Assembly: GCA_018334735.1 (NCBI GenBank)
Contig: JAGXLK010000095.1
Coordinates: forward strand, 1 to 7,507
Length of the DNA: 7,507 nt
Origin: Planctomycetota bacterium
GTDB lineage: Bacteria > Planctomycetota > Brocadiia > SM23-32
Direction: 5' to 3'
Every line of letters begins with the position of its first letter. Within the stretch, counting starts at the first letter, position 1. The notes beneath the pieces were generated by a model, which saw only the letters and a list, made by a program, of their open reading frames with translations, did not search any database and was not told where the DNA came from. Position numbers and translations under genes: made by a program. This document shows, piece by piece, positions 1 to 6,576 of this stretch.

Positions 1-1
1 G

Positions 2-457
2 CCTGTAAAGGGTTGGCGAGAGAGCTATTCAAAAGCCATTGAGAATGCTTTGAAGATCGGCAACTCGGAATCCCTGGGTTTTTGCGTTCTGATGTGGATG
101 GATTATGAGACTATGATCGATCGCATTGATCCGGAGGAATTCGATCCGGAATATCTTAAAGCGGCCGAGGATGCCCAGGATGAGATGAAAGATGTGCGGA
201 CCGGTCCATTCCCGCCGGATGTGCGCCGTGAGATCTATCAGTTTTTCATCCGTGAAGTTCGCCGGCATGATTCCGATATCCCCATTTATCTCAGCACGGA
301 GTCACGCGATATGTGGGATGACTTGCGCGATGAACTGGGTCAGGACCCGAAAGCATTCTTCTGTGGTTGCAGTCCTGTGGCGCTTCCGGGGGGTCATTTG
401 TCGCTTTCCCCCGAATGCCCTTATTCCACATACGCGGCGCTGAATTCGAAGAAGTAA
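2..457 (+). CDS. Spore photoproduct lyase-like radical SAM protein, C-terminal part (5' end outside window)
   Basis: The frame is open from the first bases and ends at TAA 455-457, so about 151 C-terminal residues are visible. A TTG at 50 could be taken as a start, but the frame continues upstream with sensible protein, so the gene most likely begins before the window. The recognisable part is the stretch with GPFPPDVRREIYQFFIREVR, then IPIYLSTESRDMWDDL and, near the end, FFCGCSP. A helix followed by a P-[IL]-YL-x-x-E-[ST]-x-x-MW pattern is what I know from the C-terminal end of spore photoproduct lyase (SPL)-family proteins, which use a 4Fe-4S cluster and S-adenosylmethionine. The radical SAM CxxxCxxC motif would lie upstream and is not visible, so function cannot be confirmed here. 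Many non-sporulating bacteria carry SPL-like proteins of unknown substrate. No terminator hairpin with a T tract follows the stop. Family call is from memory of the motif, moderately sure. Confidence 0.6.
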   Translation, partial: PVKGWRESYSKAIENALKIGNSESLGFCVLMWMDYETMIDRIDPEEFDPEYLKAAEDAQDEMKDVRTGPFPPDVRREIYQFFIREVRRHDSDIPIYLSTESRDMWDDLRDELGQDPKAFFCGCSPVALPGGHLSLSPECPYSTYAALNSKK

Positions 458-906
458 AACATTCCAGTTCCCAGCAGACTGCAGAAAAGTCGTACTCGTT
501 TCGTGGACATTACATTCGCTACTTAGAGCTTAAATGTCATTTTGAAGCGGCATGGCCGCCGCAGCAATCCGCCCGTGCTCCGTAGCCTGGGGCGAAGGGG
601 GATTGTTGTTGGGCCAAATGTGGGCGGCGAGATCACTTTGCGAAGTGGAGATGCACAATGCAGTTCTTCAATGTGTTCGCGTTCTGAACTCCAGCCTCAG
701 GCTGAAGTCCAGTCCGCTCAGTTTTCGTCAGACTGAGAAAGAAGATGCATGAGCCTCATCCGCCTGTGCTCCAGAGTCCGGAAGGGCTGTTCGCCGGAGG
801 ACGGATAGAGTTGGCCCGGGTTCCGATGGATTCACAATGACCACTGTGGCTGGGCTTTGCTCGATACCACGGAGGAAAGGCCAGCTATCACGGGAGGACG
901 AAGGAT
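458..906. other. Intergenic stretch of about 450 bp, no convincing gene
   Basis: Several small open frames cross this region, but none has a good ribosome binding site, a recognisable motif or a natural-looking composition, so I call no gene. Visible structure: CAGCCT/AGGCTG arms at 692-704 with a one-base loop; CTCAGT at 717-722 facing ACTGAG at 732-737; an imperfect hairpin at 758-806; and a 15-bp near-repeat at 567-581 and 758-772. A weak promoter-like pair for the downstream peptidase gene is TTGGCC at 811-816 and CACAAT at 833-838 with 16 bp between, only 4/6 matches in each box. No tRNA cloverleaf and no terminator with a T tract were seen. Confidence 0.5.
758..806. repeat. Imperfect inverted repeat, with a 15-bp near-copy of its left end at 567-581
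   Basis: ATCCG at 758-762 faces CGGAT at 802-806, and inside it TCCGG at 777-781 faces CCGGA at 794-798, giving a nested but interrupted hairpin. The left end, ATCCGCCTGTGCTCC at 758-772, matches ATCCGCCCGTGCTCC at 567-581 in 14 of 15 bases. This could be the debris of short dispersed palindromic repeats. The arms are short, so chance is not excluded. Confidence 0.3.
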
Positions 907-1965
907 ATGGAAGAAGATTCCAGGAAGTTTCTTGAACGTCTGCTGGCAACGGCAGCCCCCTCGGGTTTTGAAAGCTCCCTGCAGCAGCTCTGGCTCGAAC
1001 GGACCACACCGTTCGCCGACATCACTCGCAAAGATGTCCACGGGAACGCGGCGGCTGTGCTCAATCCGGGGGAAGAGTTCAAAGTCATGTTGGCCGGCCA
1101 TTGCGATGAAATTGGCCTGATGGTTATGAATATCAACGAACAGGGAATGCTGGAGGTCGGTGGTGTCGGCGGGTTTGATCCCGCTGTGGCGCCGGGATTG
1201 TCCGTGGAAGTGATGACGCGAAACGGAAAAGTCAACGGGGTTATTGGAAAACGTGCCCCGCATGGCAAAGATGACGAGGACGAAAAGAAAAAAGCGGAAA
1301 TTGCCGACCTCTGGGTGGATATCGGTGCTGCGGACAGGGAGGAAGCGGAAAAGACGGTCAGCATTGGAGATCCGATTGTGAGCTGTAAAGGCCCCCAAAA
1401 TTTGCTGGGCGACCGGATGGCGTCTCCGGCCGTTGACGACAGGGTAGGAGTATTCATTTGCTCAGAAACGTTGCGGTTACTCCGGGAGCGAGAAATAAGC
1501 GCGGGAGTTTGGGTGGTATCGACTGTCCAGGAAGAAATCGGTTCGCGCGGCGCAAGAACCAGTTGTTTCGGAATTGCTCCTCAGGTTGCGATTGCTCTCG
1601 ACGTGACCCATGCCAGTGATTATCCTACCAGCGAGAAGAAGTATGTGGGAGATGTAAAACTCGGCAGCGGACCCGTTCTGTGTCGCGGGGCCAACGTAAA
1701 CCCGAAAGTGGATGAGCTGCTACGCGAAGCTGCCCGTCGTGCTGAAGTTCAGGTGCAGATAAGACCCGTGCCAAAAGTCACAATGACCGATGCAAACCCC
1801 ATTCAGATGTCCAGAGCGGGTGTCGCGACAGGTATGATCGGCATCCCGGTACGCTACATGCACAGCCCGGTGGAAACATTCTCGTTATCGGACGTAGAAA
1901 ACGCCGCAAGACTGCTTGCCGAATTCATTTTTTCACTGGATGCGGACGAAGATTTTGTGCCGTGA
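907..1965 (+). CDS. M42-family metallo-aminopeptidase (glutamyl aminopeptidase/endoglucanase-like annotation family)
   Basis: A 352-residue protein of normal length for peptidase family M42, cytosolic di-metal aminopeptidases that usually assemble as large tetrahedral complexes and trim peptides from the N terminus. The start is ATG 907, nine bases after GGAGG at 893-897. The metal-site motifs are all present in order: H65 and D67 in AGHCDEIG, D177 in the PAVDDRVG motif (bridging Asp), E209 (general base) and E210 in VQEEIGSRG, D232 in ALDVTHASD, and H319 in YMHSPVE. The GDRMASP segment just before the bridging Asp is also typical. Between residues 118 and 131 there is a charged insert (HGKDDEDEKKKAE), part of the beta-barrel dimerisation domain in this family. 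There is no signal peptide. Family members are often annotated as cellulase or endoglucanase by old error; nothing here supports that. The substrate preference (acidic, basic or neutral N-terminal residue) cannot be read from the sequence. It stands 118 bp before the sulfatase and may be an independent housekeeping gene. Confidence 0.93.
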   Translation: MEEDSRKFLERLLATAAPSGFESSLQQLWLERTTPFADITRKDVHGNAAAVLNPGEEFKVMLAGHCDEIGLMVMNINEQGMLEVGGVGGFDPAVAPGLSVEVMTRNGKVNGVIGKRAPHGKDDEDEKKKAEIADLWVDIGAADREEAEKTVSIGDPIVSCKGPQNLLGDRMASPAVDDRVGVFICSETLRLLREREISAGVWVVSTVQEEIGSRGARTSCFGIAPQVAIALDVTHASDYPTSEKKYVGDVKLGSGPVLCRGANVNPKVDELLREAARRAEVQVQIRPVPKVTMTDANPIQMSRAGVATGMIGIPVRYMHSPVETFSLSDVENAARLLAEFIFSLDADEDFVP

Positions 1966-2009
1966 ATGCATTTGATCTGCGGGAATAGGAAAAGGGCGGG
2001 CAAAAAGCT

Positions 2010-2015
2010 TATACT
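2010..2015 (+). promoter_or_regulatory. Possible -10 element (TATACT) upstream of the sulfatase gene
   Basis: TATACT matches the TATAAT consensus in five of six bases and lies 69 bp before the sulfatase start, just after the peptidase stop. No TTGACA-like box is found 16-18 bp upstream; the nearest TTGATC (1972-1977) is 32 bp away. It is therefore only a candidate. Confidence 0.25.
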
Positions 2016-2083
2016 ATCCGCGCAGGTGCGACCGCCGTTATGGAAAGAATCGCGGAAAAGACCGAAATCGAAAGGAATATGAG

Positions 2084-3511
2084 ATGTCTCACGATGGATT
2101 GAACATACTGCTCATCACATCGGAAGATAACGGCCTTCATTTGAGTTGCTATGGTGATCGCGTGGTGCAAACCCCGAATCTGGATCGACTGGCATCGGAG
2201 GGCGCCGCTTTCGAAGAAGCCTACATTACCCAGGCAGTGTGCAGCCCATCGCGTGCCAGCATACTCACGGGCCTCTATCCCCACCAGAACGGGCAGATTG
2301 GGCTCGCAACTCATCGGTTCACCATGCACGAATCCTTCCAGACCATTCCCAGCATGCTGAAGGGCGCCGGTTATCGGACCGGTTTGATAGGAAAACTGCA
2401 CGTGCTGCCGGAATCGGCGTTCCCGTTCGACATGTGGTGGCGTGACCCGGAACGGATCAGTTTCCAGCACCGTGACGTGAAAACAACGGCGGAAGTGGCG
2501 GGACGTTTCATGAGTGAAAGCAACGATCCGTTCTTTCTCATGGTCAATTATGCTGACGCCCATCTGCCCTGGCTTCGGCAGGAATTCGGGATACCGGACA
2601 AACCTTTTGAAGCCGACGATGTTCAGGTCCCGCCCGGAGTCGGCGTGGATACACCACGGCTCCGAGGGCGAGCAGCGGACTACTACAATTGTATGAGCCG
2701 CCTGGATACCGGTTTCGGCATGCTTATGGAAGAGCTGGAACGGTCCGGTCACCTGGAGGATACCCTCATCATCTATCTGGCCGATCACGGTCCACAATTC
2801 TCAAGGGGTAAGGCTGCAGCATACGAGCTTGCCGTCAAGGTGCCGTTCATCGTCCGCTGGCCCGACGTTCCCGGTCAGGGGAGGCTCCCAGAGCGCCTGG
2901 TTTCCTCCATTGATATTATGCCGACCATCCTGGAAGCAGCCGGGCTGGAAGCCGATGAAAAGTTGCCGGGCCTATCCCTGATGCCACTTGTGTTCGGGCA
3001 GGAGACAGAATGGCGGTCTCATCTTTTCTGCGAGTGGAATACGAGTCACCCTTATCCGTTGCCATCGCTCTTGTATCCGCAACGAACGGTTCGTGACGGA
3101 CGCTACAAGTTGATCCGCACCTTGCTGACAGATCAGGATAATCCTGTGGAAAGATACTACACGCAGCAGGCGCTGGTGGATACCGGTGCTTCTCAGTCGG
3201 AGATTGACGGCGCGGCTGAAGACGTTCGCCGTGCCTATGCGTCGTGGCGCCGACCCAAGCCCATCGAACTCTACGATCTACAAGAAGACCCCCACGAATT
3301 CCGTGACCTGTCTGACAGCGCGCAGCACGCCGAAATTAAACAAAAACTTTCGGGCGTCCTCGCCGATTGGTGTCGAGAAACCGGGGACCCGCTCACCGAT
3401 TCTGAAAAACTGGCTCGTCTGGTGGAAGAAGATAGAGCGGTGCAAAAGATGGAAGGTGAACACAGGAAGCCGGAGTTCCGCTGGGAGTACGTTGACTATC
3501 TTTATGGATGA
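2084..3511 (+). CDS. Sulfatase, formylglycine (S1) type, similar to heparan N-sulfatase (SGSH)
   Basis: A 475-residue type I sulfatase that hydrolyses a sulfate ester or sulfamate. The active-site cysteine, to be oxidised to formylglycine, is C53 in CSPSRASILTG, with R57 completing the C-x-P-x-R motif. Other expected residues: E14 and D15 (calcium site; the first position is usually Asp), K104 and H106 in GKLHV, H160 in YADAHLPW, D234 and H235 in LADHGP, and K243 in RGKAAAYE. The run from CSPSRAS through LYPHQNGQIGL to GYRTGLIGKLHVLPE and FPFD parallels human N-sulfoglucosamine sulfohydrolase closely, so an amino-sugar N-sulfate is the best guess, but fine substrate cannot be read. The start is secure: AAAGGAA at 2071-2077 lies six bases upstream, and the frame has no ATG, GTG or TTG between it and the in-frame stop TGA at 1973. 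The N terminus (MSHDGLNILLITSEDNG) has no signal peptide, so the enzyme is probably cytoplasmic, which is unusual for sulfatases. No maturase gene is in the window. Confidence 0.92.
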   Translation: MSHDGLNILLITSEDNGLHLSCYGDRVVQTPNLDRLASEGAAFEEAYITQAVCSPSRASILTGLYPHQNGQIGLATHRFTMHESFQTIPSMLKGAGYRTGLIGKLHVLPESAFPFDMWWRDPERISFQHRDVKTTAEVAGRFMSESNDPFFLMVNYADAHLPWLRQEFGIPDKPFEADDVQVPPGVGVDTPRLRGRAADYYNCMSRLDTGFGMLMEELERSGHLEDTLIIYLADHGPQFSRGKAAAYELAVKVPFIVRWPDVPGQGRLPERLVSSIDIMPTILEAAGLEADEKLPGLSLMPLVFGQETEWRSHLFCEWNTSHPYPLPSLLYPQRTVRDGRYKLIRTLLTDQDNPVERYYTQQALVDTGASQSEIDGAAEDVRRAYASWRRPKPIELYDLQEDPHEFRDLSDSAQHAEIKQKLSGVLADWCRETGDPLTDSEKLARLVEEDRAVQKMEGEHRKPEFRWEYVDYLYG

Positions 3512-3610
3512 TCTTTCTGATTTTGTTCGTAGCGGGTTTGGGCGAAAAGGTCTTGTTTTTTTGCATTTGTGCAATACGCTGTAGATGATTCAAAGCCCCG
3601 AGATAGTTCT

Positions 3611-3616
3611 GAGGAG
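3611..3616 (+). promoter_or_regulatory. Ribosome binding site GAGGAG deciding the start at 3621
   Basis: GAGGAG lies four bases before ATG 3621. The longer alternative start ATG 3585 has no purine-rich sequence ahead of it, and ATG 3648 would leave only a two-residue leader before the prepilin glycine. This favours 3621. Confidence 0.55.
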
Positions 3617-3620
3617 ACTG

Positions 3621-3896
3621 ATGTTGCGCGCGCGATCGGCAAAAAAAATGTCGGGTTTTACTTTAATCGAGCTGCTTGTGGTCATCGCAATTATCGCGAT
3701 TCTGGCGGCGATGTTGATGCCCGCTTTGGAGAAAGCCCGGGATGCGGCAAGAACAGTCTCCTGCATAAACAATCTGAAGCAGATCACGCTGGGAACCTAC
3801 TTCATTGGAGAAGATGCAGAATCGTTCTGGGCTTTTGCCGGGGGAGCGAAGGCGACGGAGGTCGCTCAGCAATATTTTTCAGTGAAAAAGCGGTAG
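3621..3896 (+). CDS. Short prepilin-like protein with type IV N-terminal methylation motif, apparently lacking the globular domain
   Basis: A 91-residue protein, [12 protein letters not shown] followed by FTLIE. The basic 12-residue leader ends in glycine, with phenylalanine at +1 and glutamate at +5 (G12|F13, E17), the signature cut and methylated by prepilin peptidase PilD. Residues 13-32 form the hydrophobic helix and are followed by [21 protein letters not shown], typical of the pseudopilin-like proteins of PVC bacteria. Such proteins usually run on for 150-250 residues to a C-terminal NYxFFDGH region; here the frame stops after [15 protein letters not shown]. Other frames downstream show no continuation, so there is no simple frameshift. 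It may be a deletion remnant or a true minor pilin. It lies 109 bp after the sulfatase and 57 bp before the next gene, in the same direction, so co-transcription is plausible. A start at 3585 would add 12 residues. Confidence 0.75.
   Translation: MLRARSAKKMSGFTLIELLVVIAIIAILAAMLMPALEKARDAARTVSCINNLKQITLGTYFIGEDAESFWAFAGGAKATEVAQQYFSVKKR
3690..3721 (+). repeat. 32-bp exact direct repeat shared by the two prepilin genes, copy 1
   Basis: These 32 bases, coding [10 protein letters not shown] and the first two bases of the next Pro codon, are identical to 5768-5799 in the second prepilin gene. The 36 bases just upstream in each gene encode the same amino acids but differ at six positions, all synonymous. 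The copy is part of the coding sequence. Confidence 0.85.
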
Positions 3897-3940
3897 CACA
3901 ACTGATTTTCGGATATTAAACCGCACAGTCGCCTTATCTG

Positions 3941-3947
3941 TAGGAGG
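3941..3947 (+). promoter_or_regulatory. Strong ribosome binding site TAGGAGG deciding a GTG start at 3954
   Basis: TAGGAGG sits six bases before GTG 3954. An ATG at 3949 lies between them but is in another frame and closes after 19 codons. The next in-frame ATG (3981) is too far from this site. Confidence 0.75.
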
Positions 3948-3953
3948 CATGTC

Positions 3954-5411
3954 GTGCCGAAAAATGAGGACACAGAAGCGATGTTCGTTGGGGATCGCAC
4001 GCAGCTGATGCTCGATGATCGGCTCATTGCGCAAGGCCGGGGGATACGGCGTCGGTTCCATCGCCCGCAGAGAGTCGGGGGAGCGTTGATCCGCCCGGAT
4101 GCCCGATGGGAACAGGATAAATCCATAGGACTCTACGGATCCGTTATGCGAGAAGAGGGGCTTTTTCGCGCCTGGTATTTTCTGAGTTCCGAGAACACTC
4201 GCTCCGTTTGTTATGCCGAATCAGAGGATGGTGTGCGATGGTCGAAACCACGTCTTGGACTGCATGAACTCGACGGATCGCGAGAGAACAACGTCGTTAT
4301 TTCAGGACCCGATGGCGGCGGGTCAGTATGGAAGGACCCTCGATCCGCGAAAGGGGAACGTTATCAGACGCAGCAGAAGGCCTACCCCGGTTACCCGGAT
4401 AACCCTCAGCCGTCGCAATTCCGACGTTACGTTTCGCCCGATGGACTCCACTGGCAACGCGCTCCAATTGAGCTCGAAGGACCCTGGGATACGCAGAGCG
4501 TCGTGTTTTGGGACGAACGTATTGAACGCTACGTCATGTACACCCGAGAGTGGTTCCGATTCGACGATAAACACCGAAATTACCGGGCGGTCCGTCGTCT
4601 GGAATCCGACGATCTGGTGCACTGGGACAATCAATCTGTGGTGATGGAGGCCGATGAGACGGATCTGAATCTTGCGGAGACGCCGACAGGCCAGCCACCG
4701 GTCGATTACTATGGGGCCGCGGTGTTTCGGTATCCCGACGCCGGGGATCTCTACATTATGCTGCCGCAAGCGTTCTGGCACTGGGGGCGTCCCAATGAAA
4801 AAATTATCAATGAAGAGGGCAGGGAAGAACTGGCACCGGGTACCATCGACGCGCGACTGGCCTGGAGCCATGACGGCATACATTTCAGACGACCGGAAGC
4901 CCGCGGTGCTTTCTTGCCGACGGGGCCGGATGGACGTTTTGACTCACGCCTGGTATGGATTATGCCCGATCCGATAGCTGTCGGCGAACAGCTCTGGTTT
5001 TACTACGCGGGCCGCAACTGGGACCATCATGGTCGCCTCGATCCGGTTGCCGACCGGCGCTTGAGCGGCATAGGGCGTGCAGTTCTGCGGAAGGATGGTT
5101 TTGCAAGCGTCGATGCGGGCCACGCGACGGGAGATTTCACGACGCCTCCGCTGGAGTTCTCCGGGGCGCAACTTGTCATTAATGCCGAGATCGGCGGCGG
5201 GGGATTCGTTCGGGTCGAGATTCAGGACGAATCAGGCCAACCGCTGGAAGATTATGGGGCTGACGATACGCTCCCCACAACCGGCAATTCGACTCAACTG
5301 ACAGTGTGCTGGCGGGAGGGCCCGGACATATCACAACTTGCAGGGCAGAAAGTGCGGGTCAGGTTTTTGCTGCGCGATTGCCGCCTGTACTCGTTTCAGT
5401 TTGAAACTTAG
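3954..5411 (+). CDS. Five-bladed beta-propeller glycoside hydrolase-like protein (GH32/GH43 clan fold), substrate unknown
   Basis: A 485-residue protein with GTG start, chosen by the optimal TAGGAGG. It opens with QLMLDDRLIA (residues 17-26), like the LFxDDxLIA opening of glycosidase-like propeller proteins common in Planctomycetes, Lentisphaerae and Verrucomicrobia. Four blade motifs of S-x-DG-x-x-W/F type follow: YAESEDGVRWSKP (88-100), VSPDGLHWQRAP (160-171), ESDDLVHWDNQ (217-227) and AWSHDGIHFRRP (303-314). FDSRLVWIMPDPI (329-341) and LWFYYAGRNWDHHG (347-360) form the last blade. Residues about 397-485 look like a beta-sandwich that closes with VRVRFLLRDCRLYSFQF, a module common in this group. 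No signal peptide is seen. Which Asp and Glu are catalytic cannot be set from one sequence, and the activity could differ from hydrolysis. By position it probably handles a glycan freed by the neighbouring sulfatase or GH84-like enzyme. Fold call firm, function open. Confidence 0.8.
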   Translation: MPKNEDTEAMFVGDRTQLMLDDRLIAQGRGIRRRFHRPQRVGGALIRPDARWEQDKSIGLYGSVMREEGLFRAWYFLSSENTRSVCYAESEDGVRWSKPRLGLHELDGSRENNVVISGPDGGGSVWKDPRSAKGERYQTQQKAYPGYPDNPQPSQFRRYVSPDGLHWQRAPIELEGPWDTQSVVFWDERIERYVMYTREWFRFDDKHRNYRAVRRLESDDLVHWDNQSVVMEADETDLNLAETPTGQPPVDYYGAAVFRYPDAGDLYIMLPQAFWHWGRPNEKIINEEGREELAPGTIDARLAWSHDGIHFRRPEARGAFLPTGPDGRFDSRLVWIMPDPIAVGEQLWFYYAGRNWDHHGRLDPVADRRLSGIGRAVLRKDGFASVDAGHATGDFTTPPLEFSGAQLVINAEIGGGGFVRVEIQDESGQPLEDYGADDTLPTTGNSTQLTVCWREGPDISQLAGQKVRVRFLLRDCRLYSFQFET

Positions 5412-5453
5412 AGGCCTGTGACAATCTTTGTTGGGGGTTGTGATAAAAACGGC

Positions 5454-5547
5454 GAGATTGCTTGGGCGCGCCGTACGGCGGCCTCGCAATGAACATATAG
5501 TCGTTCAAAGTGTCGTTGTGAGGAGCCGAAGGCCCCGGGGTAATCTC
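5454..5547. repeat. Palindromic dispersed-repeat-like (MITE-like) element
   Basis: The left end GAGATT (5454-5459) faces AATCTC (5542-5547), and CCTCGCAATGA (5482-5492) faces GTCGTTGTGAGG (5512-5523) with few mismatches, so the roughly 94 bp fold as one long imperfect hairpin. Smaller palindromes lie inside: CGCCGTACGGCG (5469-5480), CCCCGGGG (5533-5540) and TGAAC/GTTCA (5490-5494 and 5503-5507). The ends resemble a repeat known from several bacterial phyla, of the type CATTGCGAGG...GCAATCTC; this similarity is from memory. It carries no gene and fills most of the 290 bp between the propeller gene and the second prepilin gene. It could also fold in RNA and separate the two transcripts. Confidence 0.6.
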
Positions 5548-5689
5548 ATTGTTTCGTAGCGTCATGACCCCGCGTTACCGCGAAAATCAAAAGCCATGGA
5601 CTACTGGCCAAACGGTACCAGGTTTCAATCTGGTGTTTGTTGCAGCAAGACTGGAGAAACGTAAAAATGGTTCAAAAGAATTTGGGTGT

Positions 5690-5694
5690 GGGAG
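5690..5694 (+). promoter_or_regulatory. Ribosome binding site GGGAG deciding the start at 5702
   Basis: GGGAG lies seven bases before ATG 5702. The frame is open upstream to an ATG at 5549, but that would add 51 residues that resemble nothing, would start right at the edge of the palindromic element, and would bury the prepilin leader inside the protein. Confidence 0.65.
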
Positions 5695-5701
5695 CGAGAC
5701 G

Positions 5702-6508
5702 ATGAGCACCGTGGTTACCTGCAAACGGCCCGGTTTCACTTTAATAGAACTGCTTGTCGTCATTGCGATTATCGCGATTCTGGCGGCGATGTTGATGCCG
5801 GCGCTGGAACGGGCGCGGGAGGCGGCCCGGCGCGTCTCGTGCGCCAACAATATGCGTCAGCAAGCAATAATAATGCAGATGTATGCAAACGATTTTGATG
5901 GACAGGTGTTTTCTATCGTTACCGTGCTCGATTATTTGGGCTGGGGAGAAAGGGGTAGTTATTTTATGAATTTTTTGCTGAACACTTATGACCCGGCCAA
6001 TGTTAAGGGAACGTGGATTTGCCCCTCGGCCAGAGGAGAACGGGACCCGGACAATTACCCGTACTGGCTCCATGTCGTCAATGGCGATTGCTGCGGCATT
6101 GACGATGGATACAGTTACGGAGTGGCCATGGGAACAAGCCATACGTGGTACGACCGTGATGATGTGGACGCCACCGTGGCGACAAGTAACCCGACGCCAT
6201 CAGGCTGTTTTCGACTCTCTCATTTCCAGAAACCCAGCATGTCCGTTATGTTCGGTGATACTCGGAAGGACGGGGTAGGTTGCCATACCGCCTGGATTTA
6301 TAAAAGTCTTACGGCCCATGGCGGCGATTACCGCCCCAGCACACGCCACGGAAACAGATCGAGTTCAAAGGTGGACCAATACGGCCGATATTTCGAATAC
6401 TCGGGCGTCGGCAACTATAACTTCTTCGACGGTCATACCCAGAGCTTAACACCGGTTGAAATTGTCTTTGGTGATGAAGGGCCTGCGATTCGCTGGCAGC
6501 CCGATTGA
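5702..6508 (+). CDS. Prepilin-type pseudopilin-like protein with H-X9-DG type C-terminal region
   Basis: A 268-residue protein starting [11 protein letters not shown] before FTLIE; the cut is expected at G11|F12, with E16 at +5. The hydrophobic helix (12-31) is followed by [20 protein letters not shown], then a globular domain with [10 protein letters not shown] (61-70), WICPSA (105-110), [12 protein letters not shown] (175-186), RHGN (215-218) and NYNFFDGH (238-245). This is the usual architecture of the large family of prepilin-N-domain, H-X9-DG or DUF1559-like proteins in PVC bacteria, thought to be exported and assembled by a type II secretion or type IV pilus-like machine. The exact role is unknown; surface binding of glycan is an often suggested idea. 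C46 and C107 plus the pair C130/C131 could form disulfides after export. The gene lies 68 bp before the GH84-like gene and probably shares its transcript. This is the complete form with which the short prepilin at 3621 can be compared. Confidence 0.88.
   Translation: MSTVVTCKRPGFTLIELLVVIAIIAILAAMLMPALERAREAARRVSCANNMRQQAIIMQMYANDFDGQVFSIVTVLDYLGWGERGSYFMNFLLNTYDPANVKGTWICPSARGERDPDNYPYWLHVVNGDCCGIDDGYSYGVAMGTSHTWYDRDDVDATVATSNPTPSGCFRLSHFQKPSMSVMFGDTRKDGVGCHTAWIYKSLTAHGGDYRPSTRHGNRSSSKVDQYGRYFEYSGVGNYNFFDGHTQSLTPVEIVFGDEGPAIRWQPD
5768..5799 (+). repeat. 32-bp exact direct repeat shared by the two prepilin genes, copy 2
   Basis: Identical to 3690-3721. It codes for the middle of the membrane helix of the second prepilin. 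Confidence 0.85.
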
Positions 6509-6543
6509 AACTCCAATAGGAACTGGCCCGTGTGTTGAGTTTC
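6507..6543. repeat. Inverted repeat GAAACTC/GAGTTTC between the pseudopilin and GH84-like genes
   Basis: A perfect 7-bp pair, GAAACTC at 6507-6513 and GAGTTTC at 6537-6543, is separated by 23 bp and overlaps the end of the pseudopilin stop codon. A CCA/TGG pair lies inside. No T tract follows, so it does not read as a Rho-independent terminator; it may be an operator or a hairpin that tunes expression between the two genes, or chance. Confidence 0.35.
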
Positions 6544-6576
6544 GTCCGAAAATATACCTTGGGATTGGAGATAATG

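Noticed and set aside
542..752. Small plus-strand open frames of 64-66 codons before the peptidase gene
   Set aside because: They lack ribosome binding sites and known motifs, overlap each other in different frames, and run through the hairpin-rich stretch.
832..1457. Two minus-strand open frames of about 190 codons antisense to the peptidase start
   Set aside because: They overlap each other and the M42 gene, whose conserved metal site lies on the plus strand; neither has family motifs.
2009..2797. Long minus-strand open frame (262 codons) antisense to the sulfatase
   Set aside because: It is the shadow of a strongly supported sulfatase gene; the plus-strand frame carries the catalytic motifs, and the minus-strand protein has no recognisable domain.
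3555..3574. T-rich run next to a TTGCA/TGCAA hairpin after the sulfatase, a possible terminator
   Set aside because: The T run precedes the hairpin on the plus strand instead of following it, and on the minus strand it becomes an A run, so it fits a Rho-independent terminator in neither direction.
4323..4883. Minus-strand open frame of 186 codons within the propeller gene
   Set aside because: It is a composition-driven shadow; the plus-strand frame has repeating blade motifs and a strong ribosome binding site.
5549..5701. 51-residue N-terminal extension of the pseudopilin
   Set aside because: It has no ribosome binding site and no known motif, abuts the palindromic element, and would place the prepilin cleavage site far from the N terminus. 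ATG 5702 has GGGAG at good spacing.
6535..6558. TTGAGT and TATACC as a promoter for the GH84-like gene
   Set aside because: The boxes are only 12 bp apart, too close for a sigma-70 type promoter.
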